The notes: a model not told the origin generated them from the letters alone. Shown: positions 48,901-60,482, counted from the stretch's first letter. The stretch: 64,000 nucleotides of DNA from Tethya wilhelma (GCA_964030475.1 CAXIPT010000001.1:25821852-25885851), one strand, 5' to 3'. Translations and numbers: made by a program.

Positions 48901-51211
48901 CTGTTTGGCAGATTTTAATATTGATAATCCTTACCAAAACGGTCAATATAAAATCTGGCAAATTTTGTGCTATAAGTAATTTTTATTGTCTGAGTATATA
49001 GCATGAGTGGACTTCTTATCAATGATTTATTATGATTAAGCACAAAAAATCTCTTTCCATCTCTCCAGCCACCCTGTTAGTCTCCCTCACTGCCTCAACA
49101 ACCACTCCTGCTGTTGGTGGTCCATACACTCTGACTTGTGGAGTCACTTACAATGGACCTAGTGTATCCTCCATGACCTACCAGTGGTTTCAGGACAACA
49201 CTGTGATCTCAGGTCAAACACAATCAACTCTCTCCTTCTCTTCTCTCAGTCTCTCTGATGCTGGACAGTACAGATGTGATGTCACTGTTAGTTCTGACAG
49301 TCTAAGTCAAGACATCATGAATGGGAGTAACACTCAGGATCTGACTCTTGAAAGTTAGTTTTGAAATCTCTCCATTATTATACAAGTACAAAAAAACATT
49401 AGAAATGTAATATGAACGTAGGAATGGCCAAATCACAAAAAAGTGAGCAAACAAGATAGGAATGGTTGTCAGATTGAGTGAGTTCATTCCACTGTGTTAC
49501 CTATGTTCAGGCCATGTTTTGGGCTCATTAGAAAGAGAATGAGCTAAATAGTAGCTAGTGCCAAGCACTCAGTTTTCGCAGAGTTTTTTGCGTGAATATT
49601 TGTATTGCGCTAATGGGCCATCCATGCCATTCCTATGTCTTTTATCCTTTTCAGTCCCCCCTCCCACTTCTGTACCGTCATAAAATTTGATTGTTTGCTC
49701 GGCAGAATGTAAAATAAAATTTTGGGAATTTAAATTTGCATGTACGGCAGCCAAAATATTTGCCGGATTTAAATTTGACGATTTCGACTTTGACCATCAA
49801 ACCATCAAATTAAAATCCCCATCAATATTTCCGGCTATAGGGTTTGTTTTTAAATTTGATTTGTGAATTGATGTTATAATGGACCAGTAAGTGCACAATT
49901 ACAAAATTATATTTAACCATTGTTTATAAATTGTAGGTTTGTTTCAGCTGCGACTGGTTGGTATTAGAAACTGTGCTGCTTGGACGGTAAGATAATGAAG
50001 CTATATATGTGTATACTAGTAGTTATTACGAGCATTTCATGCTTCGTATACTAGAGATATATTTTTTTGTGGAAAACATGCCGTAATAATATTATTGCAG
50101 AATGCATTCTAAGCTTGAGTGTTCCATTTTATCCTTACAGACTGGTGATCTTTCTGGAAAAGCTATGGATGTAGTATCAGCTGTTGTCACTAATGTGGAG
50201 CAGCGCTGTCAATGTGGGTTTACAGCTGATCAGATCCAACAAGGGGGATTTCAATGTTTTGAAGACTCTGAGGATGCAGTCACCTATCGTGCTGAGCTAC
50301 ATGGAAGCAATCAAGCAACTATTCTTGAGCTCACATCACACATTGGAGACTGGATTTTGCAACCTGGTGGCGTTGGGATCCTGACACAGTCTCTTCTTGT
50401 CACCATAGATGGATCGTGTGATATTTTGATTTCAAATCGTTTTGAGACTGAATGTCAGTCACTGGAAGCTACCACTGCATTGTCAATGACTATTATGATG
50501 GTATCAACTGTAGCTGATTCAGTGACAACAGAAGCATCACCACCACCAGGTGACCCAATGTCAAGTGGTGGCTTTGACACTGCTGCTATTGTTGGAGGAA
50601 TTGTAGCAGTTATTGCAATCCTAATCCTGCCCATCACTATCACTGCAATTGTTGCTCTGGTTTTGAAGAACAGACGTGATTCACTGAAACTGCAGGAACA
50701 TCCTAGAAGGTATAAATACTATGTATGTTAGTGGTAATTCATATGCATGCAGGCATTGTTGTGTTTGGAAAATTTAAGGAAAAACACTGCTATTCTTGCA
50801 CGTTGCACTAAATATATATGCTATATATACAGGAAACAGCCTCTCCCTGCTGTTGAGTTGAATGTTGTGTCTCGGGCTGGAGAGTATGAGATGGGCCATG
50901 AGTATGAAGACCTCACCAAGTACAGTGAGGCCTATGAGGAGATAAAGCCAACCAGTCAACGTATCATCACCACTGATGAGGGACAGGAGAGACAGCCAAC
51001 AACAACTGGAGACTATGAGTTCAGTCAATGTGTGGCCTATGGAGCTACACTGGTAGCCAATCCTTCAACTTCTCAGTCCACTGCAGCAGTAGCCAGTGGA
51101 AGTGATGGTGAGACTGGTCAGACTCAGGGTGGGCCTACAGCTGGCAGTGGTGATGGAGGAGAGGAGACAAAGGAACAGACTGATGGAGAATATGATAATG
51201 TTCGTACTTAG
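42923..51211 (+). CDS. Gene G: complete Ig/FN3 receptor with ITAM-like tail
   Basis: Nineteen exons join in frame to 1853 residues: 42923-42995, 43065-43409, 43583-43645, 44110-44208, 44301-44618, 44685-44975, 45034-45360, 45427-45726, 45794-46099, 46173-46802, 46856-47104, 47285-47593, 47660-48004, 48061-48345, 48411-48749, 49069-49353, 49937-49986, 50141-50709, 50833-51211. Order: signal peptide (MPCAAVFLPLLVLLSC), CC-Ig, Thr-rich linker, second CC-Ig, two Ig, two FN3, CC-Ig plus Ig, six Ig, Cys-bearing membrane-proximal domain, membrane span (about 1686-1713), tail with ITAM-like motif and YDNV. Type I membrane receptor with no enzymatic domain; signalling through tyrosine phosphorylation is inferred. 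The last three exons match gene E. Confidence 0.88.
43065..43409 (+). other. Gene G first CC-Ig domain
   Basis: About residues 25-139. NNSEVVITDIG, PLVCTT, PCC, DWYYPDG, FFRGRGSDGEV, RRNNAMSPLGTYCCEIP, LCAT. Confidence 0.8.
43583..44208 (+). other. Gene G Thr-rich linker exons
   Basis: Exons 43583-43645 and 44110-44208 encode TTQE-type and TTMT-type repeats, a likely O-glycosylated spacer between the two CC-Ig domains. Confidence 0.75.
43715..43900. mobile_element. MITE-like element in gene G intron
   Basis: TACCGTAGATTGGGAAATTTT at the left; AATTTCCCGATCTATGGTA at the right. Confidence 0.65.
44301..44618 (+). other. Gene G second CC-Ig domain
   Basis: GPVQLIFRGVSYPNNSVLP-type start, ISCIT, CC, RWFFPDG, IWLNRLSNTQSPTGLFCCAIP. 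Confidence 0.78.
44685..46099 (+). other. Gene G two Ig and two FN3 exons
   Basis: 44685-44975 (SVSLTPSLASPVVG Ig), 45034-45360 ([14 protein letters not shown]g), 45427-45726 and 45794-46099 (FN3 pair). Confidence 0.82.
46173..46802 (+). other. Gene G CC-Ig fused with Ig domain
   Basis: [51 protein letters not shown], then an Ig domain (TLTCTS, LSWRKN, FTCNVSN). Confidence 0.8.
46856..49353 (+). other. Gene G block of six Ig exons
   Basis: 46856-47104, 47285-47593, 47660-48004, 48061-48345, 48411-48749 and 49069-49353. The first three have close copies in the same order at 62399-63429. Confidence 0.82.
48765..48975. mobile_element. Second MITE-like family, copy in gene G intron
   Basis: TTATAGCACAAAATT at the left and AATTTTGTGCTATAA at the right are perfect inverses. 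A related copy is at 61457-61646. Confidence 0.65.
49655..49843 (+). pseudogene. Ig exon stub next to a MITE-like element
   Basis: After a normal acceptor (49653-49654), the first 18 bases of the repeated Ig exon are present (49655-49672). Sequence then switches to an element running from TACCGTCATAAAA (49673) to TTTCCGGCTATAGGG (about 49843). The rest of the Ig exon is not found beyond. Confidence 0.65.
49937..50709 (+). other. Gene G membrane-proximal domain and transmembrane segment
   Basis: Exons 49937-49986 and 50141-50709. Residues LRLVGIRNCAAWT, QRCQCGFTADQ, FQCFED, SCDILIS and ETEC give a six-Cys domain I cannot name with confidence; its position and length would suit an SEA-like module. 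A Ser/Thr-rich stretch, longer than in gene E, precedes AAIVGGIVAVIAILILPIT and the stop-transfer KNRRD. Confidence 0.8.
50903..50944 (+). other. ITAM-like motif of gene G
   Basis: YEDLTKYSEAYEEI with tyrosines at residues 1752 and 1762: YxxL-x6-YxxI. Preceded by YEMG at 1746. A YDNV motif (51191-51202) near the C-terminus has the pY-x-N form bound by Grb2-type SH2 domains. Confidence 0.78.
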
Positions 51212-51978
51212 CAAAGAATCAGTGTGCTTGAGTGTTTTTTCCCCTAAGTTTTGTACATTAATTAGCTAGGCCCAATATACGTTTTGTTGTACTTTTAGTG
51301 TTATGATTATACACAAAGATCATCTGATGTCCTTTTTTTTGGTAAAGGGTCGAAATGTTAGAGAGCGGTCCGGGAATCGAACCGCTTGTGGAGTCGGTAT
51401 GAGATCCCGGGATGAGCGAAATTTGTTCTGTTCCCAGTTCTTAATAATTTTGGAATGTGACATCGTGTTGGACTTATCAAGCACGGGCTGTGTCTTTCAA
51501 GTTTGAAGGTGAGCAAATAGGCGAGGGGTGAGCTGTTCCCACTGTTGTTTGGGATCTAGCTGGTGTGATATGAGGATAAACTTTAGCATGGCCTTTATGG
51601 GGGTGCATTCTATAGAGTTCTATGATCAGATTGTGTGTAGCTAGCTACGCTTCAAAACCTCAGCTAAATATAGAGCTGCACAAATTTATATGTTGAAAGA
51701 CCAGAGAGTGGTAATGGTGTGTATATGGTGGTTATGTTGATTTTGTAAAATTCTGTGTTTCTGTTGCTTGCAAACCAGACTGATTTGGACTGTAGGCTTC
51801 TACCTTGGGAATATGTACTTCCTACTGTACATGTGCATGCATGTGACCATAGACCCATGGTGTGCAAACTTCCCTCCCCAGCTTCATGTATTTTTATTGT
51901 AGAATATTAATGAGATAGTTTATAAAGTAGGTTTATGATCTGTCTCTGGCAGGCTCAGTGTGCATCAAGTTCAGAAGA
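51212..51978. other. Intergenic region between genes G and H
   Basis: Only about 770 bases. No gene or clear polyadenylation hexamer seen. The promoter and any leader exon of gene H must lie here or overlap gene G. Confidence 0.5.
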
Positions 51979-54900
51979 ATGTCGATGACAGTGTTTCTCC
52001 CTCTGCTGGCTCTCCTCTCTTACTCTACCACCTTCACTGCTGCACAAAGTGAGTCAAGATTATTACAGTATCTCTGTTCATTTACTTAGTTATCCTCTTC
52101 ATTTTGCAGACACTGTCACTCTCTCTCTTGGTTTTGGTGGCCCACCTCTGGTTAACAACAGTGAGGTGGTCATCACTGAGATTGGAGATAGAAATGTTGA
52201 AGGAGAAACACCTCTGGTCTGTACCACTCCCTTCAGTCCATGTTGTACATCCCCCAATCGTGCTGGAGAGTGGTACTATCCTGATGGAACAGTGGTACCT
52301 AACAATGATGCTGGTGAAGACTTCTTTCGAGGTAGAGGCAGTGATGGAGAAGTTTTCTTGAACAGAAGGGACAATGCCATGTCTCCTCTTGGGACCTACT
52401 GCTGTGAGATCCCTCTTACCAGTCTTACTGATCTAGTGACATTATGTGTTTCAGGTACACGTAAGCCCGTACGAACCATACATGCATGTTTATAATCACC
52501 TTTTATCCGAGGAAGCCATACCATTTACACATTTTTTCATTGTTTATATAGTGAAGAAATGTAGAATAACCAAGGGCAATATATATTTCCCTTTGGTTTT
52601 GCCCTTCATCTTTTCCCTCAGTTTTATAATATCAGCATCCTTTTCATTTAAGACTCTGATAAGAAACTCCAGCACTAAATTAAGAAATTTAAGAAGACTT
52701 CAAGAATGTAATGTTAGTGTTGCTTTCCCTCGTAGATAATTATTTGTTTGCTGTTTCAAATGTAAATTTTAGCATATAAACTGCTGAAGTTGACTAAACT
52801 CTTGCTCAAGTAAAAATCGATTCAAACAGCTCAAAAGTGGAAAGAAACAGGCTTGAAGTCTAGGCAGCAGGATACAAGCATTTTAGAAAGTAGTAGGCAT
52901 GTTCTAGTATAAACTATGTAATTTACTTGTGGAAGAAGTTTGTACAAACTTGGAAGTGGCAAAGTGAAAGGGCGTCCATTGTTGTCAATCAATATTAGCA
53001 AAACAGTTAAAGATACTTGTCTGTGTACCGTATAGCTAGAAATTTTCGCGGAAAGGTGGACGCCAAACTTTTGGCGATTTTATTTTCGAGGATCGAGCAG
53101 CCCCACCCATATTTTGCAATGCGATCCCAATTAAAATTTCATGGGTAAACAGTGAAATTTATACTCCTCGAAAATTTCTAGCTATACTGTATGTGCTTAC
53201 TGTAGTTGTTGCACCACCACCAAATACAACTCAAGAAGCTACCACCATGGCAACAACTCAAGAAGCTACCACAATGGCAACAACTCAAGAAGCTACCACA
53301 ATGGCAACAACTCAAGAAGCTACCACAATGGCAACAACTCAACGACCTACAGGTGACTTGTTAGTTCTTTTTACACTTTTATGCATACCATAGACTCAGT
53401 TTATTGCTGAGTGTATTATAAATCGGTTTGTATCTTGGGTTAGAATTATTATAATTACTTTTTTGCTTCCGATTAGAAGTTATTATGATTAGTTTTTAGC
53501 TAATTATCTCAAGGCATGTGATATCTAGAAAAGGGAGGCTTAATTCGTGCTTATGGAGACTATACAATCTTTCGTTGATTTTTTGTGTCATCGCTTCAAT
53601 CTCGAGATCGTAAGCTTTCTTTAGTCAGCCTCTGAGAACGATCTTTGCTGCAATGGCAAGGTCAAAGGTCACAATATCTTGCAGAAAGTACACTTTAGTG
53701 CCATAATTCTAGTGGTAGGAGTGAACTAAACAGCTATTTTTCTTACTAGAAATTGATAGAGGGTGCTCCATACAGTTATATGGTGCACGTGATTGGAATT
53801 CGCAATTACTTGACCTTTTTGACCCTGTTGAACCTCCTCTGAATGGAGTCTCTGCGATCTAGATCTGGTGAGAATTTTGCCAACATTCTTTTGTCCCTAG
53901 CTTGCTATACGCTTAGCTATACTAAAGCTAAATGTACCGTAGCTTGCTCTGACTGAGCTCGTTTGTCTTGTATGCATGGCGCATGGCTTGCAAGAGTCTA
54001 TGATTTTCTAGTGAGAGCACAACTAGAATGCCATGAACTGTATGTAGTACTTCATTGAATGACATGACATACTGTGCAGAATCAAGGCGCATCACACACT
54101 ATCACTACTTGGCTTCCTATTTCACTTAGAAAAAAACTGCTTCTTACTGTTTCTTGTGCTCTACTTGATGACATCATCTATTTGGAGGTGTGGTCATACG
54201 TTAGCCCTCCTTGTTTGGCGCACCCCATTATTTAACGCGTATACTTTTCCCCCAATAAGCACATGCACTAAACTAGTAGTACACAAAGAAGGCTTAGTTT
54301 ATGGCTCTCATGCTCAGAAAACTATGTGACTATGTAGTTTTTAAAGTGTGCCTATTGTCAAAATAAGAAGACCATGTACACCTAATAGTGAATGTGTACT
54401 AAATAACAGAGTGTGCCTATTAAACTGAGTCTATGGCATTAATAATATTGACTTTTTCTATCACAAATTAAGTGATTATCAATAATCATTATTATTATAA
54501 TTCTGTTCCTTTGTAGGCCCAGTTCAGCTGATATTCCGAGGTGTCTCCTACCCCAACAACAGTGTACTACCACTGAATGATGTTGGAACCACTTCCACTG
54601 GCAGTGCTATCTCCTGTACTACTGAATTAACTCGATGTTGTACAAACACAAATCGGTGGTTCTTTCCTGATGGAACACGTGTGACTAGTAATACTGATTT
54701 CACGACAGCTAGTCCACAAAATGGTACTATATGGTTGAATCGTTTGAGCAATGCTCAGTCTCCAACTGGGTCATTCTGTTGTGTCTCACCTGATAATAAT
54801 CTTGTGGATCACACAGTCTGTGTCAATCTAGGTAAAGATTGTTACTATTATCATTTACTTTAACTACATATAATTTCTCTTTTGTCTCAGTGACAGTCAG

Positions 54901-57900
54901 TGTCTCCCTCACCCCCTCTTTGGCCAGTCCTGCTGTTGGTGGTCAACACACACTGACCTGTACAGTTAGTGTCAATGGAGCTGACCTAGTTAACCCCACC
55001 ATGACCTACCAGTGGTTTAAGGGCAACACTGTAATCTCAGGTCAAACACAACCAACTCTCTCCTTCTTTTCTCTCAGTCTCTCTAATGCTGGACAGTACA
55101 GATGTGATGTCACTGTTAGTTCTGACAGTCTAAGTCAAGATATCATGAATGGAAGTAATACTCAGGATCTGACCCTTGAAAGTAAGTCATAATTATATAG
55201 TCTAACAATTTGATGCTCAAAATGCTAATAATATTCAGTATGATGGTGCCAAATAATAAGAGGCATGTCCACCACACAGGCTGATGAAAAGTCTACATTT
55301 TGTACTGAATTTTACAAGATACACAGTAGCTATGCGTCTGTCTACTTTTTGATTTCTTATTTTTAGTTCCTGCTCCAACTGATGTGACCATCACTACGTC
55401 TCCTGATGATGATCTCTTTGTTGCTGGCTCCTCTCTCACTCTGACTTGTACTGTTGTACTCAGTTCACCAGTGGACACTATAACAGTGAACACAGTGTGG
55501 AGTGGACCAAATGGATTCACTGCCACCTCTGTTGCTACAAGGGATGGTACTACACTGATGTACACCAGTACAGCCACCTTCAACTCACTGGCAACAAGTG
55601 ACTCTGGAGACTACACCTGTACAGCTACTGTCACTTCATCATCTCAATATCTCACTGATAGTAGCTCAGTTTTTGACTCAATGACTATTAATGTTGGTAT
55701 GTTATCTGTTATATTATGTTTTCTTACATTATATTTGTCCTTTCAATATCTTCAGTTTCTCTAAGTGTGTCCATCACTCCCTCTGGTACCAGTAGTGATG
55801 GAGAGATGTACCGACTGACCTGTACAGCCACTGTAGATGGATACACTGCCACATCTGCCACCTTCCAATGGAGAGGCCCACCAGGTGACATGGTCATCCC
55901 TGCTGGTGGCAGTGACACTAGGATGGTCCTTGCAGGAGACACTGCCTTGTCCAGTGTCCTTCAGTTCAATCCTCTCAGTGCAACACACCAGGGAAGCTAC
56001 ACCTGTGAGGCAGTAGTAGGACCAGCCACAGAGACAGCCACCATGATAGTCTCAGTGGATGGTGAGTGGATATCTGAGTTTGGACTATATATAGCCATTA
56101 TAATTTGATTTTTACCCCTTGCAATTCAAAACCTACCACAGCTACAACTGAAGAACCTACCACAATGACAATAACCACTCAAGAACCTACAACAATCACA
56201 ACAACTGAAGTACCAACCACATTGACCACTCAAGAACCTACCACAATGGCACCTCAAGGTGACTAGCTAGTTCTAGCTAGCTCTCTTTGCATTGTTACAA
56301 GAGTTGACTTGTGATCTGATGAGCATAGAGATGACATGGCAAAATGTTCCAAAAATGTGTTGTTTATATTTTGTGGTTTGAGGTAACCTGAACAATAACA
56401 CTGACACATTTCCCACTCTATGAGGTACAGTATAGTATTATGTTTCTTTGTGCAGGTCCAGTTCAGCTGATATTCCGAGGTGTCTCCTACCCCAACAACA
56501 GTGTACTACCACTGAATGATGTTGGAACTAATTCCACTGGCAGTGCTATCTCCTGTACTACTGAATTAACTCGATGTTGTACAAACACAGATCGTTGGAT
56601 CTTTCCTGATGGATCAAGTGTGACTAACAATAATGCTGATTTTACCACAGCTAGCGCTAGTCCACTTAATGGTACTATATGGTTGAATCGCTTGAATAAT
56701 GCTCAGTCTCCAACTGGATCATTCTGTTGTACACTACCTGATAACAGTGCTGATGGTCCTGGTCCTGTAATGACACACACTGTATGTGTCAGTCTAGGTA
56801 AGGATTCCATTGATAGTGATATTTACTTTAATTACATAATCTCTCTCTTGTCTCAGTGACAGTCAGTGTCTCCCTCACCCCCTCTTTGGCCAGTCCTGCT
56901 GTTGGTGATCAACACACATTGACCTGTACAGTTACTAGTGTCAATGGAGCTAACCTAGCTAACCCCACCATGACCTACCAGTGGTTTAAGGACAATACTG
57001 TGATCTCCAATGAAACACAATCAACTCTCTCCTTCTCTTCTCTCAGTCTCTCTGATGCTGGACTGTACAGGTGTGATGTCACTGTTAGTTCTGACAGTCT
57101 ATCCCAGCCTATCACTGAAATGAGCAACACTCAAGATCTGACTCTTGAAAGTAAGCTGTTCACTCATCACATTAAAGTGTTTATCTAATATTTATCCACT
57201 CAGTTCCCCCTCCCACTTCTGTGACTATAACCCCTCCTACCACTGGAACCATCTTCACTGGCTCCTCTCTCACTCTGATCTGTACTGTTGTACTCAGTTC
57301 AGCAGTGGACAATGTAACAGTGAACACAGTGTGGAGTGGACCAAATGAAGCATCATTCACTGCCACCTCTGTTGCTACAAGGGATGGTACTACACTGATG
57401 TACACCAGTACAGCCACCTTCAACTCACTAGCAACAAGTGACTCTGGAGACTACACCTGTACAGCTACTGTCAGTTCATCGTCTCAATATCTCACTGAGA
57501 GTGATCCAATACAATCAGAAACATACAGCCTTGCTGACGTCCGGGAAAGTACATATGAAAAAATTATATTATCAGTACTGTGCTGAGTAACATAATTTTT
57601 TCAATAACCTGTGATAATTGTGTACAAAATATCTTTTTCAATCTCTCCAGCCACCCTGTCAGTCTCCCTCACTGCCTCAACAACCACTCCTGCTGTTGAT
57701 GGTTCATACACTCTGACTTGTGACGTCACTTACAATGGACCTAGTGCATCCTCCATGACCTACCAGTGGTTAAGAAATGATATGGAGGTCTCAGATGAAG
57801 CCAGCACTGTCACTATAACCTCAGATGACACACAGTCAACTCTCTCCTTATCTTCTCTCAGTCTCTCTGATGCTGGACAGTACAGATGTGATGTCACTGT

Positions 57901-57965
57901 TAGTTCTGACAGTCTAACTCAGCCCATCACTGAAATGAGCAACACTCAGGATCTGAATCTTGAAA
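51979..57965 (+). CDS. Gene H: Ig receptor, N-terminal part
   Basis: ATG 51979 opens a signal peptide (MSMTVFLPLLALLSYSTTF). Exons: 51979-52048, 52110-52460 (CC-Ig), 53206-53352 (Thr-rich repeat linker), 54517-54831 (second CC-Ig), 54891-55181, 55367-55696, 55756-56061 (Ig), 56142-56258 (Thr-rich linker), 56456-56797 (third CC-Ig), 56857-57150, 57204-57548, 57651-57965 (Ig). All in frame, phase 1 throughout. After a repeat-filled stretch with an N run, similar exons resume at 61141, so the gene probably continues to the window end in the order seen in gene G. No stop or cytoplasmic part is in the window. Confidence 0.8.
52110..52460 (+). other. Gene H first CC-Ig domain
   Basis: NNSEVVITEIG, PLVCTT, PCC, GEWYYPDG, FFRGRGSDGEV, RRDNAMSPLGTYCCEIP, LCVS. 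Two donors nine bases apart (after 52454 and after 52460), both phase 1, could each be used. Confidence 0.78.
53026..53191. mobile_element. MITE-like element in gene H intron
   Basis: TACCGTATAGCTAGAAATTTT and AAATTTCTAGCTATACTGTA are inverse ends. Confidence 0.7.
53206..53352 (+). repeat. Coding minisatellite in gene H linker
   Basis: Four 27-base units (53226-53333) encoding TTQEATTMA, plus a partial fifth. Likely glycosylated spacer. Confidence 0.85.
53353..54516. other. Long intron of gene H
   Basis: About 1.2 kb without exons or recognisable RNA genes. Confidence 0.5.
54517..54831 (+). other. Gene H second CC-Ig domain
   Basis: GPVQLIFRGVSYPNNSVLP-type start, ISCTT, CC, RWFFPDG, IWLNRLSNAQSPTGSFCCVSP. 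Confidence 0.78.
56456..56797 (+). other. Gene H third CC-Ig domain
   Basis: Near copy of 54517-54831 with small in-frame insertions (ASAS and DGPGPV). It starts a second round of linker, CC-Ig, Ig, Ig within the gene. Confidence 0.78.
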
Positions 57966-58115
57966 GTAAGCTTTTAAAGTCCCCACAATCTTTGTCCCCA
58001 GCTAGTCTTTTCCTTTTCATGAACTTTCACTTTATTCCCATCGAAAAAGAGAGAGCCTAGGAACGAGGCTACATATACGTTAGTGATAACCTTTCTGTGG
58101 CTTGATGATTTTGTA

Positions 58116-58317
58116 TACCGTATAGCGGGAAATTTTCGTATTTTTCGTATGACTTTCAAATACACAAAAATTAAAACTGCGAAATTTAACATCTTCGTTT
58201 ACTTTATATGAACGGGTGCCACGTATACAAAATTTAAACTATACAAAAAATTTTCTGGCCCGTTTTTAACGATTTATACGAAATTTTGCACCAACTAAAA
58301 TTTCCCGCTATACAGTA
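58116..58317. mobile_element. MITE-like element
   Basis: TACCGTATAGCGGGAAATTTT at the left; AAATTTCCCGCTATACAGTA at the right. The best preserved ends of this family in the window. Confidence 0.75.
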
Positions 58318-59847
58318 TACTTTGAAGATTTAGTCAAAATTGTTGGTAGTGATGAAGCCATACACCTATTTTTGTTGGTGTGCAATATTGCCTCTTGCCA
58401 TTGGTATACCCCGTTAATCTTTGAAGAATAAAGAACAGAAGGCCTGGTGAAATTTCTCACATAATAAATTATTTATAATTATACCTTACTTCAAAAAATT
58501 TTAATTGCAAATGTGTTGTTGATAACCTTGTTCCCAGGCCTTCCCCAGTGAGTACTTCATATTTCGTGAGTTACAAAGTTACTGTGTTAGTGAAACTAAA
58601 GCAATTTATTGTGTAAATTAAGTTTTTCAAACCTCAAAAAAAGTATTTCATAATCTGAAATTTTGACTTTGTCCTGATGTTAGAGAGCCAACAGATTGAA
58701 GCTGTTTACTTCACATAATATTATGAGAATTGAGAAATTGTGTGATTTATTGCTATCTCAGCAGAACCAAGATAAATAATTTATTATTGTCCATTTTCAT
58801 CAGATTTTGTGTATGAGACTAACTTTTCTGATGTTCTCAAAAATATTACATTAGAAGATTTAGCATACAGGCCCTCCCAAGCTTAACTTACCACTCGTAT
58901 AAAGTCTAAAATACATACCAAGAAACAAGGCTGACTATTTAGTATAATTTAATCATGTTGTTTACTACAACTAAATAATTATTATAATTATAAATCTTTG
59001 ATGTAATGAAAGTATACGTAGCTGGTCAGATTCTCTATATAATTAAGCCAGTTTAATTAAATGCATATACTATGGTTTATGTGTGTTAACTTAAACTTCG
59101 AATGCTAAAGATATGTTATCATCCACACAGCTATGTTTATAGCACTAAATCTGTGTAGTTTTTTGTTCCAGGCATTATTTTTTGAGCATTTATCATACAT
59201 ATGGTAGTACGTATAGTAGGAATGGGCCGACTGTCCCATAGACACAATACAAAATGTTGGTCACTATAAAAGTCTAGTCAAATAAAATTAAACCTTCAAA
59301 GTTGCTCAGAGGCTCTTACTGACAGATTACCAACTGCATGCAAGGCCTAAAACTCACAAAAACTTTTCTCAGCACTCGTAGAGAGCGCTAGTGAGAAGCC
59401 ACCATAGTGTCATTTTTGTTCTCCTAACTTACGTACTTACGTACGTACTTCCTAACTGACTTACTTGAAAAGGATTTCCAGGGAACCAGAATGTGTTGAG
59501 CCACCTTTGACAGCACAAAGTAAGTTCTTTTCATGGGTAGTACATTCTTTGATACTCGTTTTCATCACAAATAGGCCTAAACAAAAACTGGAAAGCCTTG
59601 AAACTTAGCGTATAAATTCATGTACTACAAAGCAGCCATCTTTGTAATTAGAGTTCAAAGATCATTATTCACGTGGCATTATTATGCGCATGCGCACTAG
59701 CCTCCAGCCTAATGAAGTGCATGTAGCTGCCACTCAAGCTTTTTGTAGGGACTAACCAGTCTCTGATAGTGTTTCCACACTGTAGTGTTAAAAAAAGTGA
59801 ATGAACAAGTAGTAAAAATTTCAAAAAAATAAGTAGTGTAGGAATGG

Positions 59848-60325
59848 NNNNNNNNNNNNNNNNNNNNNNNNNNNNNNNNNNNNNNNNNNNNNNNNNNNNN
59901 NNNNNNNNNNNNNNNNNNNNNNNNNNNNNNNNNNNNNNNNNNNNNNNNNNNNNNNNNNNNNNNNNNNNNNNNNNNNNNNNNNNNNNNNNNNNNNNNNNNN
60001 NNNNNNNNNNNNNNNNNNNNNNNNNNNNNNNNNNNNNNNNNNNNNNNNNNNNNNNNNNNNNNNNNNNNNNNNNNNNNNNNNNNNNNNNNNNNNNNNNNNN
60101 NNNNNNNNNNNNNNNNNNNNNNNNNNNNNNNNNNNNNNNNNNNNNNNNNNNNNNNNNNNNNNNNNNNNNNNNNNNNNNNNNNNNNNNNNNNNNNNNNNNN
60201 NNNNNNNNNNNNNNNNNNNNNNNNNNNNNNNNNNNNNNNNNNNNNNNNNNNNNNNNNNNNNNNNNNNNNNNNNNNNNNNNNNNNNNNNNNNNNNNNNNNN
60301 NNNNNNNNNNNNNNNNNNNNNNNNN
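59848..60325. other. Sequence gap
   Basis: Run of 478 N between two copies of the same flank (about 59640-59847 and 60326-60515). Confidence 0.95.
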
Positions 60326-60482
60326 AGGTCATTCATTATCTTTGCACGTGGCATTATATACGCATGCGCATTAGCTCCCTCTAGCATACTGAAGTGCATG
60401 TAGCTCCTACTCAAGCTTTTTGTAGGGACTTACCAGTCTCTGACAGTCTCCACACTGTAGTGTTAAAAAAAGTGAATGAACA

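Noticed and set aside
51366..51383. GGTTCGATTCC-like B box on the minus strand, possible tRNA gene
   Set aside because: No A box at the right distance and no foldable acceptor, D or T stems; left out of the annotation.
59848..60325. Open frames spanning the N run
   Set aside because: They consist of unknown residues only.
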